Source: Deltaproteobacteria bacterium (GTDB taxonomy: Bacteria; Desulfobacterota; Syntrophia; Syntrophales; JAFGHS01). From it: DNA of 64,000 nt. Positions within the stretch are counted from its first letter, which is position 1. The number at the start of each line of letters is the position of its first letter. Both the position numbers and the translations under genes were made by a program. Below are positions 37,194 through 46,823 of the stretch, in pieces. Under the pieces are notes generated by a model. The model saw nothing but the letters and a program-made list of their open reading frames with translations, ran no database searches and was not told the DNA's origin. The stretch lies in contig JAFGLN010000029.1 of assembly GCA_016928025.1 (NCBI GenBank), positions 1 to 64,000 of the forward strand. Direction: 5' to 3'.

Positions 37194-37562
37194 CTGTGCC
37201 TCTCCTTCAACCGCCGGTCGGCGGTTACAGTTTATAAATTATCATATCAGCCGTCGGATACCTTTGAAGTGTTGCCTGACCCGTATTAACGATACCCGAT
37301 CCTCAGACCTGTCCCTGCATAATTCAGGTGGAACATAGCATATTAGGGAACGAAACGGAAGAGCCGATCCATGTTCCCGTAAAACCCATGAATAAAAGAA
37401 CGATCGGTCAAGCAACGTCATCATAGCGGTGACAGATGCAATTTCATGTCAATCCATCCTTCAGGGATTGTGATTCTTATTCTTGACGTTTTATGGGAGC
37501 GGGATGTATAGAATGACTCATTAAATTATGTGTTTTTCTCTTTCATTTCAGAGGAGGTTCCC
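37194..37562. other. Divergent intergenic region
   Basis: Spacer between the minus-strand flavin reductase and the plus-strand repeat protein. It holds a sigma-70-like promoter at 37483-37512; nothing else is seen. Confidence 0.4.
37483..37512 (+). promoter_or_regulatory. Sigma-70-like promoter
   Basis: TTGACG (37483-37488) and TATAGA (37507-37512) with an 18-base spacer; the predicted start is near 37519, giving a 40-base leader before the strong GAGGAGG of the downstream gene. Confidence 0.55.
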
Positions 37563-38009
37563 ATGAGAAAAATATTGATTGCCGTCATGACGGCGCTTTT
37601 GCTGACTGGTCCGTGCTGGGCCGATAACGCCTTGAAGGAAGGGACAAAGGATGTCGGTGAGGGATTTAAAGAAATCAAACAGAAGACCGGCAAAGCTATC
37701 AGAGAAGGCGTCAAGGACGTCGGACGTAATTTCAAAGAAATGGGTAAAGAGACCGGTCAGGCCGTTAAGGAAGGGGGGAAAGATGTCGGTAAAGGCCTCA
37801 AAAAGATGGGGGAGGGTACGGTAAAAAAGGCAAAGAAAAAGGGCCGGTCTTTTGGTGATTGGCTTGACGATACCGCCAAAAGAAGTGCGGAAGCCATAAA
37901 GAAAAAAAGCCGCTCAGCCGGAGATTGGTTCAAGGATAAAGGCCGGAAGACCTTAGACGCATTCAAAAAGATGGAACGCGATTTAAAGAAATTTTTCTCG
38001 GGGGGCTAA
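37563..38009 (+). CDS. Secreted lysine-rich protein of five 22-residue amphipathic repeats
   Basis: 148 residues from ATG 37563 (GAGGAGG upstream; the longer frame from 37530 is rejected). A signal peptide ends about Ala20 (TGPCWA). The mature part is five consecutive 22-residue units: 25-46, 47-68 and 69-90 share KEGxKDVGxxFKEMxxxTG, while 94-115 and 116-137 share RSxGDWxxDxxxK. Strong Lys content and helical periodicity suggest a surface-active or LEA/apolipoprotein-like amphipathic helix. I recognise no named family. It is monocistronic. Confidence 0.8.
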   Translation: MRKILIAVMTALLLTGPCWADNALKEGTKDVGEGFKEIKQKTGKAIREGVKDVGRNFKEMGKETGQAVKEGGKDVGKGLKKMGEGTVKKAKKKGRSFGDWLDDTAKRSAEAIKKKSRSAGDWFKDKGRKTLDAFKKMERDLKKFFSGG

Positions 38010-38316
38010 TATCGCTGGTCTTGGTATTTTGCCGGGCCTTAAGAGATTTGAATCCGTAAACAACAAATAAATTGACTCGCTGCCGGTGAACCGAACTTTG
38101 TCGAGGCTTCGCGGAAAGATACCTATTTAGAGCTTACGATGGTTGTTTTCTCCTGATGAAGTTTGACCCCCATCATGATGTACATTATACAATAAAAATA
38201 GTGACATGCGGTCTCAATGATGATAGACAGCAATGCGTTGGAAAAAAGCGGCAAAATCCGTTTTTTCACTCGGGCTTAGCCTTAAAGCAATAAATAATCA
38301 GAAAAGGAGTTTCACA
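38010..38316. other. Intergenic region
   Basis: Spacer of 307 bases with a promoter at 38163-38191. The frame upstream of 38317 that extends the acyl-CoA dehydrogenase is judged non-coding. Confidence 0.4.
38163..38191 (+). promoter_or_regulatory. Sigma-70-like promoter
   Basis: TTGACC (38163-38168) and TATACA (38186-38191), 17-base spacer; it would give a leader of about 120 bases before the acyl-CoA dehydrogenase. Confidence 0.5.
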
Positions 38317-40185
38317 ATGGCATTAAATCCGTTACTCGATTCAAGAGATCTGAGATTTGTCCTTTTTGAAGTCCTGGAAGCAGACAAACTCAACCAGTAT
38401 GAAAAATATGCCGATTTTGACCGGGATACATTCGAAGCCACCCTGAATTTAGCCGAAGAGATCGCCGTCGAACAGGTCTATCCGGCCAATGTGGAGGCGG
38501 ATAAATCCGGCGGCGCCCAATATGACGCCCGGACAAAAACCGTCGCAGCGACGGAGGGGTTTAAGAAGGCCATGGACATTTATCGGGAAGCCGGTTTTTC
38601 CGGATTGAGCAATGACGCGCAGTACGGCGGCTCGGGCATGCCGGAAACCATTTATCGCGCCGTCATGGATTATTTTTGCGCGGCTGGTGTCGCCTTCAGT
38701 TCCTATGACACCCTGAAGGTCGGTGCCTGCAATCTCATCATCAATCACGGCACCGATGAGTTGAAAAAAACCTATGTCGAAAAAATGGTTTCCGGACAGT
38801 GGGGCGGTACCATGTGCCTGACGGAACCGGGGGCGGGATCGGATGTCGGGGCCCTGAAAACGAAAGCCGTCAAACAGTCGGACGGGACCTATAAAATAAC
38901 GGGTCAGAAAATCTTCATCACCGCCGGCGACAACGATCTTTATGAAAACATCATTCATCCGGTGTTGGCGCGCATTGAAGGCGATCCTCCCGGTACCCCC
39001 GGCATTTCCATTTTTATTGTCCCTAAGTATCTTGTGAATCCGGACGGCTCAATCGGACAGCAAAACGATATCATTACGGCGGGAATTGAGCATAAGATGG
39101 GCATCAAAGGATCGGCCACGTGTTCCTTGTCATTCGGCGAAAACGGCCAATGTATCGGCTATTTGCTGGGGCAGGAACGCCAGGGGATGCGGATTATGTT
39201 TCAGATGATGAATGAAGCCCGTCTGGATGTGGCCCAGCAGGGTCTGGGGACCGCAAGCTCCGCTTACATGCATGCCGTGACTTACGCGAAAAACCGGCTG
39301 CAGGGATCGGACCCGGCCAAAAAGGGGGATTTTACCCCGGTACCGATCATTAAACATCCCGATGTCAAAAGGATGCTTCTCTGGATGAAGGCGCAGGTGG
39401 AGGCCATGAGGATGCTGACCCTTCTGGCCGCTTACAGCGCCGACCTGGCCCATTGCGAGCAGGGCGATAAAGCCAGGGAAGCGCAGGGACTGCTTGATTT
39501 TTTAATTCCCCTGTGCAAGGCGGGCAACACTGATTTGGCGTGGCTCGTGACGTCCGAGGCGATGCAGGTTTTCGGCGGCTATGGCTATTGTTCGGAATAT
39601 CCGGTGGAGCAGTTGGCGCGGGATTGCAAGATTCTGGCGATTTATGAGGGGACCAACGGAATTCAGTCCATCGACCTGGCCATGAGAAAACTCCTCATGA
39701 ACCCCGAGATGTTCAATTTTCAGGTGTTCAAGAAGCGGATTGCCGAAACGTGCGAGAAGGCCGCCGGCATCGTGGAGGAACCCTATATCGTTGCCGTCAA
39801 GGATGCCGTCGAAAAAATGGGCGCGACCGTGCAGAAACTTGCTGCCTGGAGAGACGAGGGTAAGATCCTGGACATTCTGGCCATTGCCACGCCGCTGCAG
39901 CAGGCCATGAGGATGGTGGCGCATGCCTGGATGCACCTGTGGTCCCTGTCGATTGCCGTTCCAAAGCTCAAGGCCGTCGCCGAAGACATCACGGGGGAAA
40001 AAGCAATGGCAGCGGCCAAAGATAATGAGGAAGCCGCTTACTATTACGGTAAAATTCTCTCTGCTAAATTTTATCTCACGAACGAAATCAAACATCTGGA
40101 TGGCTATCTCGCCTATATCAATGCCGGGGGGACAACGGTCAACGAAGGTGTTGAGGAAATCTTTACGGGGGCCCTATCACAGTAA
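38317..40185 (+). CDS. Acyl-CoA dehydrogenase, large (about 620-residue) class
   Basis: 622 residues from ATG 38317, which has AAAAGGAG eight bases upstream. N-terminal helical domain, FAD/substrate barrel with MCLTEPGAGSDVG and KIFITAGDN, and the C-terminal catalytic region CKILAIYEGTNGIQS with the probable general-base Glu. An extra C-terminal extension of about 130 residues puts it in the long class related to DmdC and other anaerobe dehydrogenases. It should oxidise a fatty acyl-CoA to enoyl-CoA, passing electrons to ETF. No ETF gene is near. It is followed by a strong terminator. Confidence 0.92.
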   Translation: MALNPLLDSRDLRFVLFEVLEADKLNQYEKYADFDRDTFEATLNLAEEIAVEQVYPANVEADKSGGAQYDARTKTVAATEGFKKAMDIYREAGFSGLSNDAQYGGSGMPETIYRAVMDYFCAAGVAFSSYDTLKVGACNLIINHGTDELKKTYVEKMVSGQWGGTMCLTEPGAGSDVGALKTKAVKQSDGTYKITGQKIFITAGDNDLYENIIHPVLARIEGDPPGTPGISIFIVPKYLVNPDGSIGQQNDIITAGIEHKMGIKGSATCSLSFGENGQCIGYLLGQERQGMRIMFQMMNEARLDVAQQGLGTASSAYMHAVTYAKNRLQGSDPAKKGDFTPVPIIKHPDVKRMLLWMKAQVEAMRMLTLLAAYSADLAHCEQGDKAREAQGLLDFLIPLCKAGNTDLAWLVTSEAMQVFGGYGYCSEYPVEQLARDCKILAIYEGTNGIQSIDLAMRKLLMNPEMFNFQVFKKRIAETCEKAAGIVEEPYIVAVKDAVEKMGATVQKLAAWRDEGKILDILAIATPLQQAMRMVAHAWMHLWSLSIAVPKLKAVAEDITGEKAMAAAKDNEEAAYYYGKILSAKFYLTNEIKHLDGYLAYINAGGTTVNEGVEEIFTGALSQ

Positions 40186-40210
40186 ATCGCCTGCCGTTAG
40201 ATATTGAAGA

Positions 40211-40251
40211 TAAGAAAAGCCCCTGAACATGAGCTTCAGGGGCTTTTCTTA
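40211..40251 (+). terminator. Rho-independent terminator
   Basis: A 17-bp perfect stem (arms 40211-40227 and 40235-40251, core AAAAGCCCCTGAA) with a 7-base loop and a T-rich 3' arm, just after the acyl-CoA dehydrogenase stop. Confidence 0.9.
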
Positions 40252-40630
40252 TGATTGATATAAAACGGAGGTATTTCTCCCGCGCGTCTTTTCTTGAAAA
40301 AAGTCATTGCAGTCGATGATGGTGACCCTGACAGACACGGGCGGACCGGGTCTGAAAATAGCTGACAAATGTAAAAAATTCGATTTGAATGTTCTAAGCG
40401 TTCAGCATTCACCGGCTCGCAAATGCGATGGGTCCTGCCTTCTTTCGTTTGGCCGGGAATCCTGTTGAGATGATCGAAGATGGGAGGGGCAGCCGTGTGC
40501 TCGAAAGTATGCGGGATTATCCACCCGCCCATAGAAAACGCTGATCGACGTCATTCTGACGGTGTCTCAAACGGATAGCGAAATTTTTTTGAGGGGTCTA
40601 TTTGAGAGAAATTATTCGATGTGAGTAATA
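40252..40630. other. Intergenic region between two terminators
   Basis: About 380 bases between the plus-strand and minus-strand terminators. No convincing gene or motif. Confidence 0.4.
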
Positions 40631-40661
40631 AAAAAAGCAGGGCCGATTGACCCTGCTTTTT
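40631..40661 (-). terminator. Terminator of PEP-CTERM gene 1
   Basis: AAAAAGCAGGG and CCCTGCTTTTT form an 11-bp stem with T tract on the minus strand after the first PEP-CTERM gene. The same GCAGGG/CCCTGC stem ends the second PEP-CTERM gene at 51909-51943. Confidence 0.85.
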
Positions 40662-40682
40662 ATCAAAAACATATGTGTATCT

Positions 40683-41330
40683 CTATTGCCGCATCTTTCT
40701 CCTGATTCCAGTCAAACCAATCAGACCAAGGCCAAGAAGCAGCATGGTAGCCGGTTCGGGAACGGCGGAAGTTGAGGCAAACCCATTAGATGGCATTGAG
40801 TCTCCAATGAATGTCATCGTGCTGTCTGTTAGCTGACTCGAAGCTGACACTATGTAGTTGAATAAACCGTCGTCATTTCCCAGTAAAGACATCGGGATAT
40901 TGAACTGTACACCATCTGTGAGGTAAGTCACCGTAGTAAAAGTTATACCACTCGTAGTAAAGGGATAATTCCAAATTTTACCAGACCCTTGGAAGTTTGT
41001 GCCATAGATAATTATGGCGTAGTCAATTCCCATTCCATTGTTTGATGATCCCGTCGTGCTATCCTGATCGATGTCCAGGCTAATGCCGACTGCGGAATTG
41101 CCGTTAAAGCTTCCAGGGTCATAATTTACTTGAAACTCCGCTGTGCCAGTATCCCAAATGGAGATCGTTGCTGAGACCAACTCACAATTACCATCTGTAC
41201 AGATTGACATAGATTGATCTGTATCCGAGTCTGTCACCTGTCCATCGGCAATTATTCCCGCCAATGATAAATTTGCAAAACCAAATAACAAGAGAACGAT
41301 ACTTATAGTGATTATGCTAAAACGTTTCAT
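40683..41330 (-). CDS. PEP-CTERM sorting-domain protein 1
   Basis: 215 residues. N-terminal signal peptide (IITISIVLLLFGFANLSLAG), a beta-rich secreted middle with NFQGSGKIW and INIPMSLLGND-like strands, and a C-terminal PEP-CTERM tail: VPEPATMLLLGLG, hydrophobic helix, then RRKMRQ. Such proteins are cut and anchored or released by an exosortase, usually in exopolysaccharide-producing Gram-negatives. No exosortase is in this window. A sigma-54-like promoter (41496-41511) and a 17-bp dyad (41576-41592) lie upstream, and a terminator follows. Function of the middle domain is unknown. Confidence 0.9.
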   Translation of the reverse strand: MKRFSIITISIVLLLFGFANLSLAGIIADGQVTDSDTDQSMSICTDGNCELVSATISIWDTGTAEFQVNYDPGSFNGNSAVGISLDIDQDSTTGSSNNGMGIDYAIIIYGTNFQGSGKIWNYPFTTSGITFTTVTYLTDGVQFNIPMSLLGNDDGLFNYIVSASSQLTDSTMTFIGDSMPSNGFASTSAVPEPATMLLLGLGLIGLTGIRRKMRQ

Positions 41331-41495
41331 GCTGTCTCTACCTTTCCTTAAAAGTCAATGAAAAACTTTTTACCGTCTTTTCTATCGCCGGCCCCTCCAT
41401 ATCCAAACGTCATTGAAGAATAGCAGTTGCGTAAAATCTTCTCCTCCCACGGATCGATCTCAGATGCAATTCAACAGTCTATTTATGTATGGAAT

Positions 41496-41511
41496 TGCAA
41501 TTATAATACCA
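41496..41511 (-). promoter_or_regulatory. Sigma-54-like promoter of PEP-CTERM gene 1
   Basis: On the minus strand TGGTATTATAATTGCA: GG and GC are exactly ten bases apart and TTGCA is perfect at -12; the -24 block has two mismatches to TGGCAC. It lies 166 bases from the ATG. Confidence 0.5.
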
Positions 41512-41575
41512 GTTACATAACTATACGATACTTAACAATAATCACTTCTTTTATTAATTTGCAAATGAGAATATT

Positions 41576-41592
41576 TGTAAATTATTCCGACA
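41576..41592 (-). promoter_or_regulatory. 17-bp upstream activator-like dyad (copy 1)
   Basis: Minus strand TGTCGGAATAATTTACA, matching 14 of 17 bases of the dyad upstream of PEP-CTERM gene 2 (50980-50996). It lies 64 bases upstream of the sigma-54-like element. Confidence 0.55.
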
Positions 41593-41754
41593 TATCATTC
41601 AGGGGATTAGAATGGTTTTGTTGAATAATGTTAATTATTTCAACAATCTATACGCTTCTGCCAACCGTAAAGAAATCCGTCACTTGCATTGTGTAACATA
41701 TTAACTGCCAGAAAACCGGATTCTCGAAAAAATATCACTTTCTAACAGTTATAT

Positions 41755-42162
41755 TCACTTTAAATAAAAGCTCCTAAGGCTCGCTTTGTAGATGAAAGCA
41801 GCATTTTGAAAAGTTTTAGTTTTTATTAAGTGAATCAGCTCCTTGAATTTTTCCACATCCAGGAGGTGGAGTTCCAGGACACCGGGGATGGGCTTGTTGC
41901 TGTGAGGCATTTTATTGATGGTGGACACCTTCACCTTGTTGAACTGCCGGTGCGAAGCGCCCTTGATGCCGTATATTCGACCCGTGCGCAGTCATTCATA
42001 AATCTCTTCCGCGCATGTAATGAACTCGTCATCCGTTCGTCGGCCGCCGTCGAGGCGTATCAGGAAAGTTGCGGCATACTTATCCATATCGTCGACAAGA
42101 AAATCACCGGTTTTTCGTGGGCGGATCTTGTCTTCTTTTCGATGCTTATATATTAAAGATTT
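41755..42162 (-). pseudogene. Phage terminase large-subunit fragment (GpA-like), broken by TGA
   Basis: On the minus strand one frame reads DKYAATFLIRLDGGRRTDDE, then an in-frame TGA (41992-41994) where Trp would fit, then RTGRIYGIKGASHRQF and NKMPHSNKPIPGVLELHLLD. The MP-(G/H)-xxKPIPG-LELyLLD and GIKG segments resemble the nuclease domain of GpA-type TerL from tailed phages; this is recalled, not searched. It has no start or ribosome site and no other phage genes. It begins about 100 bases from the 3' end of tRNA-Lys, a usual phage integration site, so it looks like the last trace of an element. Confidence 0.45.
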
Positions 42163-42217
42163 TGATACTTTCCATCCTTTGGAGATTAAATTTGGTGTGA
42201 TTTGGCGAGAAATAAAT

Positions 42218-42252
42218 AAAGGGTATCGAGACGTAATATCTTGATACCCTTT
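42218..42252 (-). terminator. tRNA-Lys terminator
   Basis: AAAGGGTATC (42243-42252 arm) and GATACCCTTT (42218-42227 arm) form a 10-bp stem just past the tRNA 3' end, with a T-rich 3' side on the minus strand. Confidence 0.75.
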
Positions 42253-42259
42253 ATATTAT

Positions 42260-42336
42260 TGGTGGGCCGTAGGGGATTTGAACCCCTGGCCAACGGATTA
42301 AAAGTCCGCTGCTCTACCGAACTGAGCTAACGGCCC
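42260..42336 (-). tRNA. tRNA-Lys (anticodon TTT), CCA encoded
   Basis: Minus strand: acceptor GGGCCGT pairs with ACGGCCC, D-arm TTAGCTCAGTTCGGTAGAGC, anticodon arm GCGGACTTTTAATCCGT with TTT, T-arm GGGGTTCAAATCCCC, discriminator A and genomic CCA. 77 bases. The neighbouring terminase fragment suggests its 3' end was once used for integration. Confidence 0.97.
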
Positions 42337-42360
42337 CAAGGGTGTCTTTTAAGGTTTGCC

Positions 42361-42390
42361 CTCTTAGCAGTAACGGGGTTTAAAAGTCAA
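42361..42390 (-). promoter_or_regulatory. tRNA-Lys promoter
   Basis: Minus strand TTGACT (42385-42390) and TAAGAG (42361-42366) with an 18-base spacer, about 24 bases upstream of the tRNA. It lies just after the purA stop. Confidence 0.5.
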
Positions 42391-42403
42391 GGAGAAACTA
42401 CCC

Positions 42404-43726
<1,323 letters not shown>

Positions 43727-45310
43727 TTACATGTGCAGACTCTTAACCGATATGAAATGGGGCAGACTCCGCAGCTTTTCCATAACTTCTTCCGACACCA
43801 TGCTGTCGGTACTCAATACGACGAGGGCCTGTTTCAGCTCTTCATCGAGGCTTAGATGCATCCTGGCGATATTGATATTATTTTCGCCGAGAGTCGTCCC
43901 GATATTGCCGATGACGCCCGGTCTGTCGTAATTGGTGATGACCAGCATATGACCGGCCGGATTGACTTCGATGGTGAATTGATCCAGTTTGACGATGCGC
44001 GGTTCGTGCTTGCCGAAGATAGCTCCGGCGGCATAACGCGTTTCTTTCGATGTTTTGATGATGAGGGAGATCATACTGGTATAGTCTTTCATTTCGCTGC
44101 TTTTCGCCTCGATCACCTTGATGCCCCGTTCTTTGGCGATAACGGGGGCGTTGATGTAATTGATATTTTCCGTCAGAATGGGCGTCAACAATCCTTTTAA
44201 TAAGGAAATGGTCATGGGGGCGACATGGTAATTGTTAATCTCGCCACTGTATTCGACCGTCACTTCATTGATGCCGCCCAAAACCAGTTGAGCTTCAAAT
44301 TTTCCGAGCTTTTCCGCCAGGACCAGATAGGGTTGCAGGATACTGAGCATTTCCGCGCTGACCGATGGAAAGTTTACGGCATTGCGAATTTCACCTTTTG
44401 TGAGGTAATCGGCGATTTGTTCGGCGATGGCGATGGCGACATTGGCCTGGGCTTCATCCGTCGACGCACCCAGGTGGGGTGTGGCGATAACCTGTTCCAA
44501 GGCCAGAAGTTCCGTGTTTTTTGTCGGCTCTTCTTCAAAGACATCCAGCGCGGCGCCGGCGATACTTCCGTTAACGAGGGCCTGATAAAGATCCTTTTCG
44601 TCAACGATTCCCCCCCGGGCGCAATTAATCATATAGGCGCCTTTCTTCATTTTGGCGAAGGCGTCCTTGTTGACAAGCCCTTTTGTTTCTTTCGTCAGGG
44701 GGGTATGAATGGAAATAAAATCGGCGGATTGATATAATTCGTCCAGAGAAACCAGGGTAATGCCCATTTTCGCGGCGGCTTCGGGAGCAATAAAAGGATC
44801 GTAGGCAATAACATTCATTTTCAATCCCCGGGCGCGATCGGCAACGATGGAACCCACCCGCCCGATGCCGATGATGCCTAACGTTTTGTTGTAAAACTCC
44901 GTTCCCATAAACTTATTTTTTTCCCATTTGCCCGCTTTCATGGAAGCCGTTGCCTGGGGAATCTTTCTGGTCAGGGCGATCATCATGGCAATGGCGTGCT
45001 CCCCCGTTGTGATGGTGTTGCCCCCTGGGGTATTCATGACGACGATGCCTTTTTTGCTGGCTGCTGCGACGTCAATGTTGTCGAATCCCATGCCGGCGCG
45101 ACCGATGACGCTGAGTTTTTCGGCAAGGTCGATAACCTCTTGGGTCACTTTGGTGGAACTTCTGACAGCCAGAGCATCATAATCTTTTATAATCGCCTTG
45201 AGTTCATCAGGCGATAAATTGGTTTTGACGTCGACTTGGATCCCCGGTGTGTTTTTAAAGATTTCAATGCCATCAGCTGACAGGGTATCGCTGACCAGAA
45301 CTTTTTTCAT
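43727..45310 (-). CDS. serA: D-3-phosphoglycerate dehydrogenase
   Basis: 527 residues, the long SerA form with a catalytic/NAD domain (1-310), an intervening (ASB-type) domain (about 320-450) and a C-terminal ACT domain (about 455-527, HMLVITNYDRPGVIGNIG), which binds serine for feedback in many bacteria. NAD motif GIGRVGSIVADRARG and catalytic His in VIATPHLGASTDEAQ are present. GGAGG precedes ATG. It is between serC upstream and purA. Confidence 0.96.
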   Translation of the reverse strand: MKKVLVSDTLSADGIEIFKNTPGIQVDVKTNLSPDELKAIIKDYDALAVRSSTKVTQEVIDLAEKLSVIGRAGMGFDNIDVAAASKKGIVVMNTPGGNTITTGEHAIAMMIALTRKIPQATASMKAGKWEKNKFMGTEFYNKTLGIIGIGRVGSIVADRARGLKMNVIAYDPFIAPEAAAKMGITLVSLDELYQSADFISIHTPLTKETKGLVNKDAFAKMKKGAYMINCARGGIVDEKDLYQALVNGSIAGAALDVFEEEPTKNTELLALEQVIATPHLGASTDEAQANVAIAIAEQIADYLTKGEIRNAVNFPSVSAEMLSILQPYLVLAEKLGKFEAQLVLGGINEVTVEYSGEINNYHVAPMTISLLKGLLTPILTENINYINAPVIAKERGIKVIEAKSSEMKDYTSMISLIIKTSKETRYAAGAIFGKHEPRIVKLDQFTIEVNPAGHMLVITNYDRPGVIGNIGTTLGENNINIARMHLSLDEELKQALVVLSTDSMVSEEVMEKLRSLPHFISVKSLHM

Positions 45311-45488
45311 GTTGCTGTTCCTCCATTTTTTTATTCATTGACATGACCCAACAGGATGGTACGGGGCATGAAAATAGTCCGTGCCATTCGTTGTTTCCTT
45401 ACCATTGCCACGCTCGTTTGAATCGTAACATGTTTTGAACCGGAACCCGGATCGATGGCCGGGATGATCGGTTGAAGATATGGGCCCC

Positions 45489-46616
45489 TTATAGTTGGGC
45501 TTCCTTCGCCTTATAAACGGTCTCTAATTCGGCAACGGCATCTTTAATATCCGATGGTTCGATAGTCGGGCCGCACCAGAAACGAAATCCGGCAGGTGCG
45601 TCCTTATAAGAACCGATGTCGTGGGCGATGTTCTTTTTGCTGAGTTCGGACGCAATACTTTTGAGAAATTTCGCCTGGTCGTCTTTGGAGAGGGCCTTAA
45701 ACTTTTCCGACTTGACGTTCAGGCAGACGGATGTATTGGATCGAATCTCGGCCGATTCGGCGAGAAACTCTATCCAGTCTGTTTTTTCAACCCAGTTTTC
45801 AATCACATTCAGATTGGCTCTGCTCCTCGCGATCAGACCCTGAAGCCCGATACCGCCGGCCCATTTGAGGGCGTCGAGATAATCCTCCACACAGATCATG
45901 GACGTGGTGTTGATGACATCGCCGTCAAAGATGGCCCGATTAATGGAATCGCCTTTTTTCAGCCGGAAAATCTTCGGTAGCGGCCAGGGTGGATCGTAAG
46001 ATTCCAAACGGCTGACGGCATAGGGACTTAATGCGAGCATACCGTGGGCGGCCTCTCCGCCGAGGCACTTTTGCCAGGAAAAGGTCAGAACGTCGATTTT
46101 TCGCCAATCGATGTCCATGGCGAAGGCAGCGCTGGTGGCATCGCACAGGGACAGCCCTTCGCGGTCGGCGGGAATCCAGTCCCAGTTTGGAATTTTTACG
46201 CCGCTGGTCGTGCCGTTGGCCACAAAGACCACGTCGTTTGACCAATCGATCGTGCTCAAATCCGGTAGCTTGCCGTAATCCGCCTTCATGATTTTGGGAT
46301 TGAGTTTCAATTCCTTGGAGATGTCGGACGCCCAACCCTGGCTGAAGCTTTCCCAAACCAATACCGTGACGGGTTTGGGTCCGAGGAGGCTCCACATGGC
46401 GGCTTCGAAAGCTCCCGTATCGGAGGCGGGCATAATACCGAGCAGATAATCGTCGGGCATTTCGAGCAGGCATTTACTTTCTCGAATGGCGGCTGCCAGT
46501 TTTTCTTTCCCCGGTGCCGAACGATGCGAGCGCCCTGTCAGGGTATCCTTCAAGGCGTCAAGGGTCCACCCGGGTCTCTTGCTGCAGGGGCCGGAACTAA
46601 AATTTGGATTATGCAT
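45489..46616 (-). CDS. serC: Phosphoserine aminotransferase
   Basis: 375 residues, PLP-dependent, converting 3-phosphohydroxypyruvate to phosphoserine. Features: [42 protein letters not shown], and PLP lysine in [15 protein letters not shown]. The sequence looks like the Methanosarcina/alphaproteobacterial subtype, distinct from E. coli SerC (inference from recalled motifs). AAAGGA lies upstream of the ATG. With serA it gives two of three serine-synthesis steps; serB is not in the window. Confidence 0.93.
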   Translation of the reverse strand: MHNPNFSSGPCSKRPGWTLDALKDTLTGRSHRSAPGKEKLAAAIRESKCLLEMPDDYLLGIMPASDTGAFEAAMWSLLGPKPVTVLVWESFSQGWASDISKELKLNPKIMKADYGKLPDLSTIDWSNDVVFVANGTTSGVKIPNWDWIPADREGLSLCDATSAAFAMDIDWRKIDVLTFSWQKCLGGEAAHGMLALSPYAVSRLESYDPPWPLPKIFRLKKGDSINRAIFDGDVINTTSMICVEDYLDALKWAGGIGLQGLIARSRANLNVIENWVEKTDWIEFLAESAEIRSNTSVCLNVKSEKFKALSKDDQAKFLKSIASELSKKNIAHDIGSYKDAPAGFRFWCGPTIEPSDIKDAVAELETVYKAKEAQL

Positions 46617-46780
46617 AAATCGTCCTTTGTGATTTTTTTGCGAAGGGATACATATATCAGCAATGCCTTATGAACTCAAGATATTTTGATGGCCGATTGA
46701 TGGCTTTGTAAGGAGCTTGGAAACCACAATTATTTTCAATTCATATTGACGGTTTACGGGAAAAAACATATAGGAAAGAT

Positions 46781-46812
46781 CAGGTTCAAGGTCCAAGGAA
46801 AAAGGTTCAAGG
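46781..46812. repeat. Dispersed CAAGG repeat, second copy
   Basis: Identical over 32 bases to 3108-3139. Ends 11 bases before the radA start, where it may replace the ribosome site. Confidence 0.8.
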
Positions 46813-46823
46813 CTTAAAAACAA

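Larger units (their letters stand above)
41331..41754. other. AT-rich regulatory region of PEP-CTERM gene 1
   Basis: No gene. It carries the -24/-12 element and upstream dyad listed separately. Confidence 0.5.

Noticed and set aside
41830-42156. Plus-strand 108-codon frame beside tRNA-Lys
   Set aside because: The minus strand gives a coherent terminase-like reading; the plus frame has no ribosome site or domain.
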